Source of the DNA: JABDIP01 sp965227455
GTDB taxonomy: Bacteria; Pseudomonadota; Alphaproteobacteria; DSM-16000; Inquilinaceae
Assembly: GCA_965227455.1 (NCBI GenBank)
Contig: OZ245752.1
Location: 186,001-250,000 of the forward strand
DNA length: 64,000 bases
Direction of reading: 5' to 3'
Shown: positions 63,811 to 64,000 of the stretch, in pieces
Numbering within the stretch: the first letter of the stretch is position 1
Layout: each line of letters starts with the position of its first letter
The notes under the pieces: generated by a model
Seen by the model: only the letters and a program-made list of their open reading frames with translations
What the model was told of the DNA's origin: nothing
The model's database searches: none
Program-made: the position numbers and the translations under genes

Positions 63811-64000
63811 CTTGATACCTCCGTTTCGATTGACCGGCGTCCGGGACGCAAGCAGAACGACAACATCTGACAGCTTCGAAACGGAGCGGCATTTGGCATC
63901 GCGGCGTGCAAGTCCGTTGGGACGTCGGCAGCTTCTATGGTTAACGCCGATTGTCCCTTGGCACCGCCGCTGCCGCATTGATCCAAGTCAGGAATAGGAG
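63811..64000. other. Window end, no feature seen
   Basis: The last 190 bases are the upstream side of the small secreted-protein gene. The GGAGG ribosome-binding site lies at its left end. No further gene, hairpin or repeat was recognised; a gene may start beyond the window. Confidence 0.5.

Overview
The window is high-GC chromosomal DNA from an alphaproteobacterium, most likely of the Rhodospirillales type. The evidence is a murA–DUF2948–hisG–hisD–UPF0262–phosphatase–maf–RNase G/E–yacG block, a C4-pathway 5-aminolevulinate synthase, a pssA–psd pair, a class II DAHP synthase, DUF1127 and bactofilins. No plasmid, phage, CRISPR or integron signature was seen. The DNA is mostly ordinary core and semi-core genome. 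A few spots look mobile or foreign: a REP-type transposase at 49.1-49.8 kb, an AT-rich stretch at 52.7-52.9 kb, and a palindromic intergenic repeat at 55.7 kb.

Layout. 0-6.2 kb: housekeeping block (cell wall, histidine, RNA processing, YacG) ending in tRNA-Phe. 6.2-10.8 kb: a ribose/fructose-type sugar ABC importer (binding protein, permease, single-domain ATPase) divergent from an FGGY sugar kinase. 10.8-15.9 kb: pentapeptide-repeat protein, alpha/beta hydrolase, acyl-CoA dehydrogenase with a perfect 24-bp palindrome in its promoter region, and an exported cyclase-family protein. 15.9-18.7 kb: ArsC-like protein, FAD-linked 2-hydroxyacid dehydrogenase, threonylcarbamoyl-AMP synthase. 18.8-20.9 kb: two bactofilins and a divergent orphan ParA ATPase. 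20.9-26.7 kb: CysQ, a lone form-II CoxL-like molybdenum hydroxylase subunit, a secreted nuclease, phosphatidylethanolamine synthesis (pssA-psd), tRNA-Val. 26.8-28.5 kb: a secreted DUF3108 protein, an orphan PAAR spike protein and a small unknown protein. 28.8-32.0 kb: glmU-glmS (UDP-GlcNAc supply). 32.0-44.0 kb: DUF1127, a LysR regulator overlapping a Gfo/Idh/MocA oxidoreductase, DUF4328 and DUF2461 proteins, gabD, an ABC-2 exporter, glutathione reductase, a ketopantoate reductase-like protein and an NAD-dependent epimerase. 44.0-46.3 kb: three exported proteins of unknown role, two of them YbjN paralogues. 46.5-51.2 kb: DAHP synthase, nicotinate phosphoribosyltransferase, RAYT transposase, hemA. 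51.3-54.7 kb: di-heme cytochrome c, a gene-free AT-rich stretch, deoD, a small methyltransferase. 54.8-64 kb: an exported SAM hydrolase-like protein, rsgA, nadE, a second ABC-2 exporter, gltX and a small acidic secreted protein.

Gene arrangement is compact. Four-base start/stop overlaps (ATGA or GTGA) join maf to the RNase gene, sugar permease to ATPase, lysR to the oxidoreductase, and an ABC ATPase to its permease. Three convergent pairs share a CTAG (10836, 41875, 49117). No complete, obviously new multi-gene system was found. The items most worth a second look are the bactofilin/ParA locus with a shared upstream 12-mer, the YbjN cluster, the RAYT with a candidate REP hairpin, the nested alternative hairpins at 32254-32308, the palindrome at 14883, the orphan CoxL, and the AT-rich cytochrome locus.
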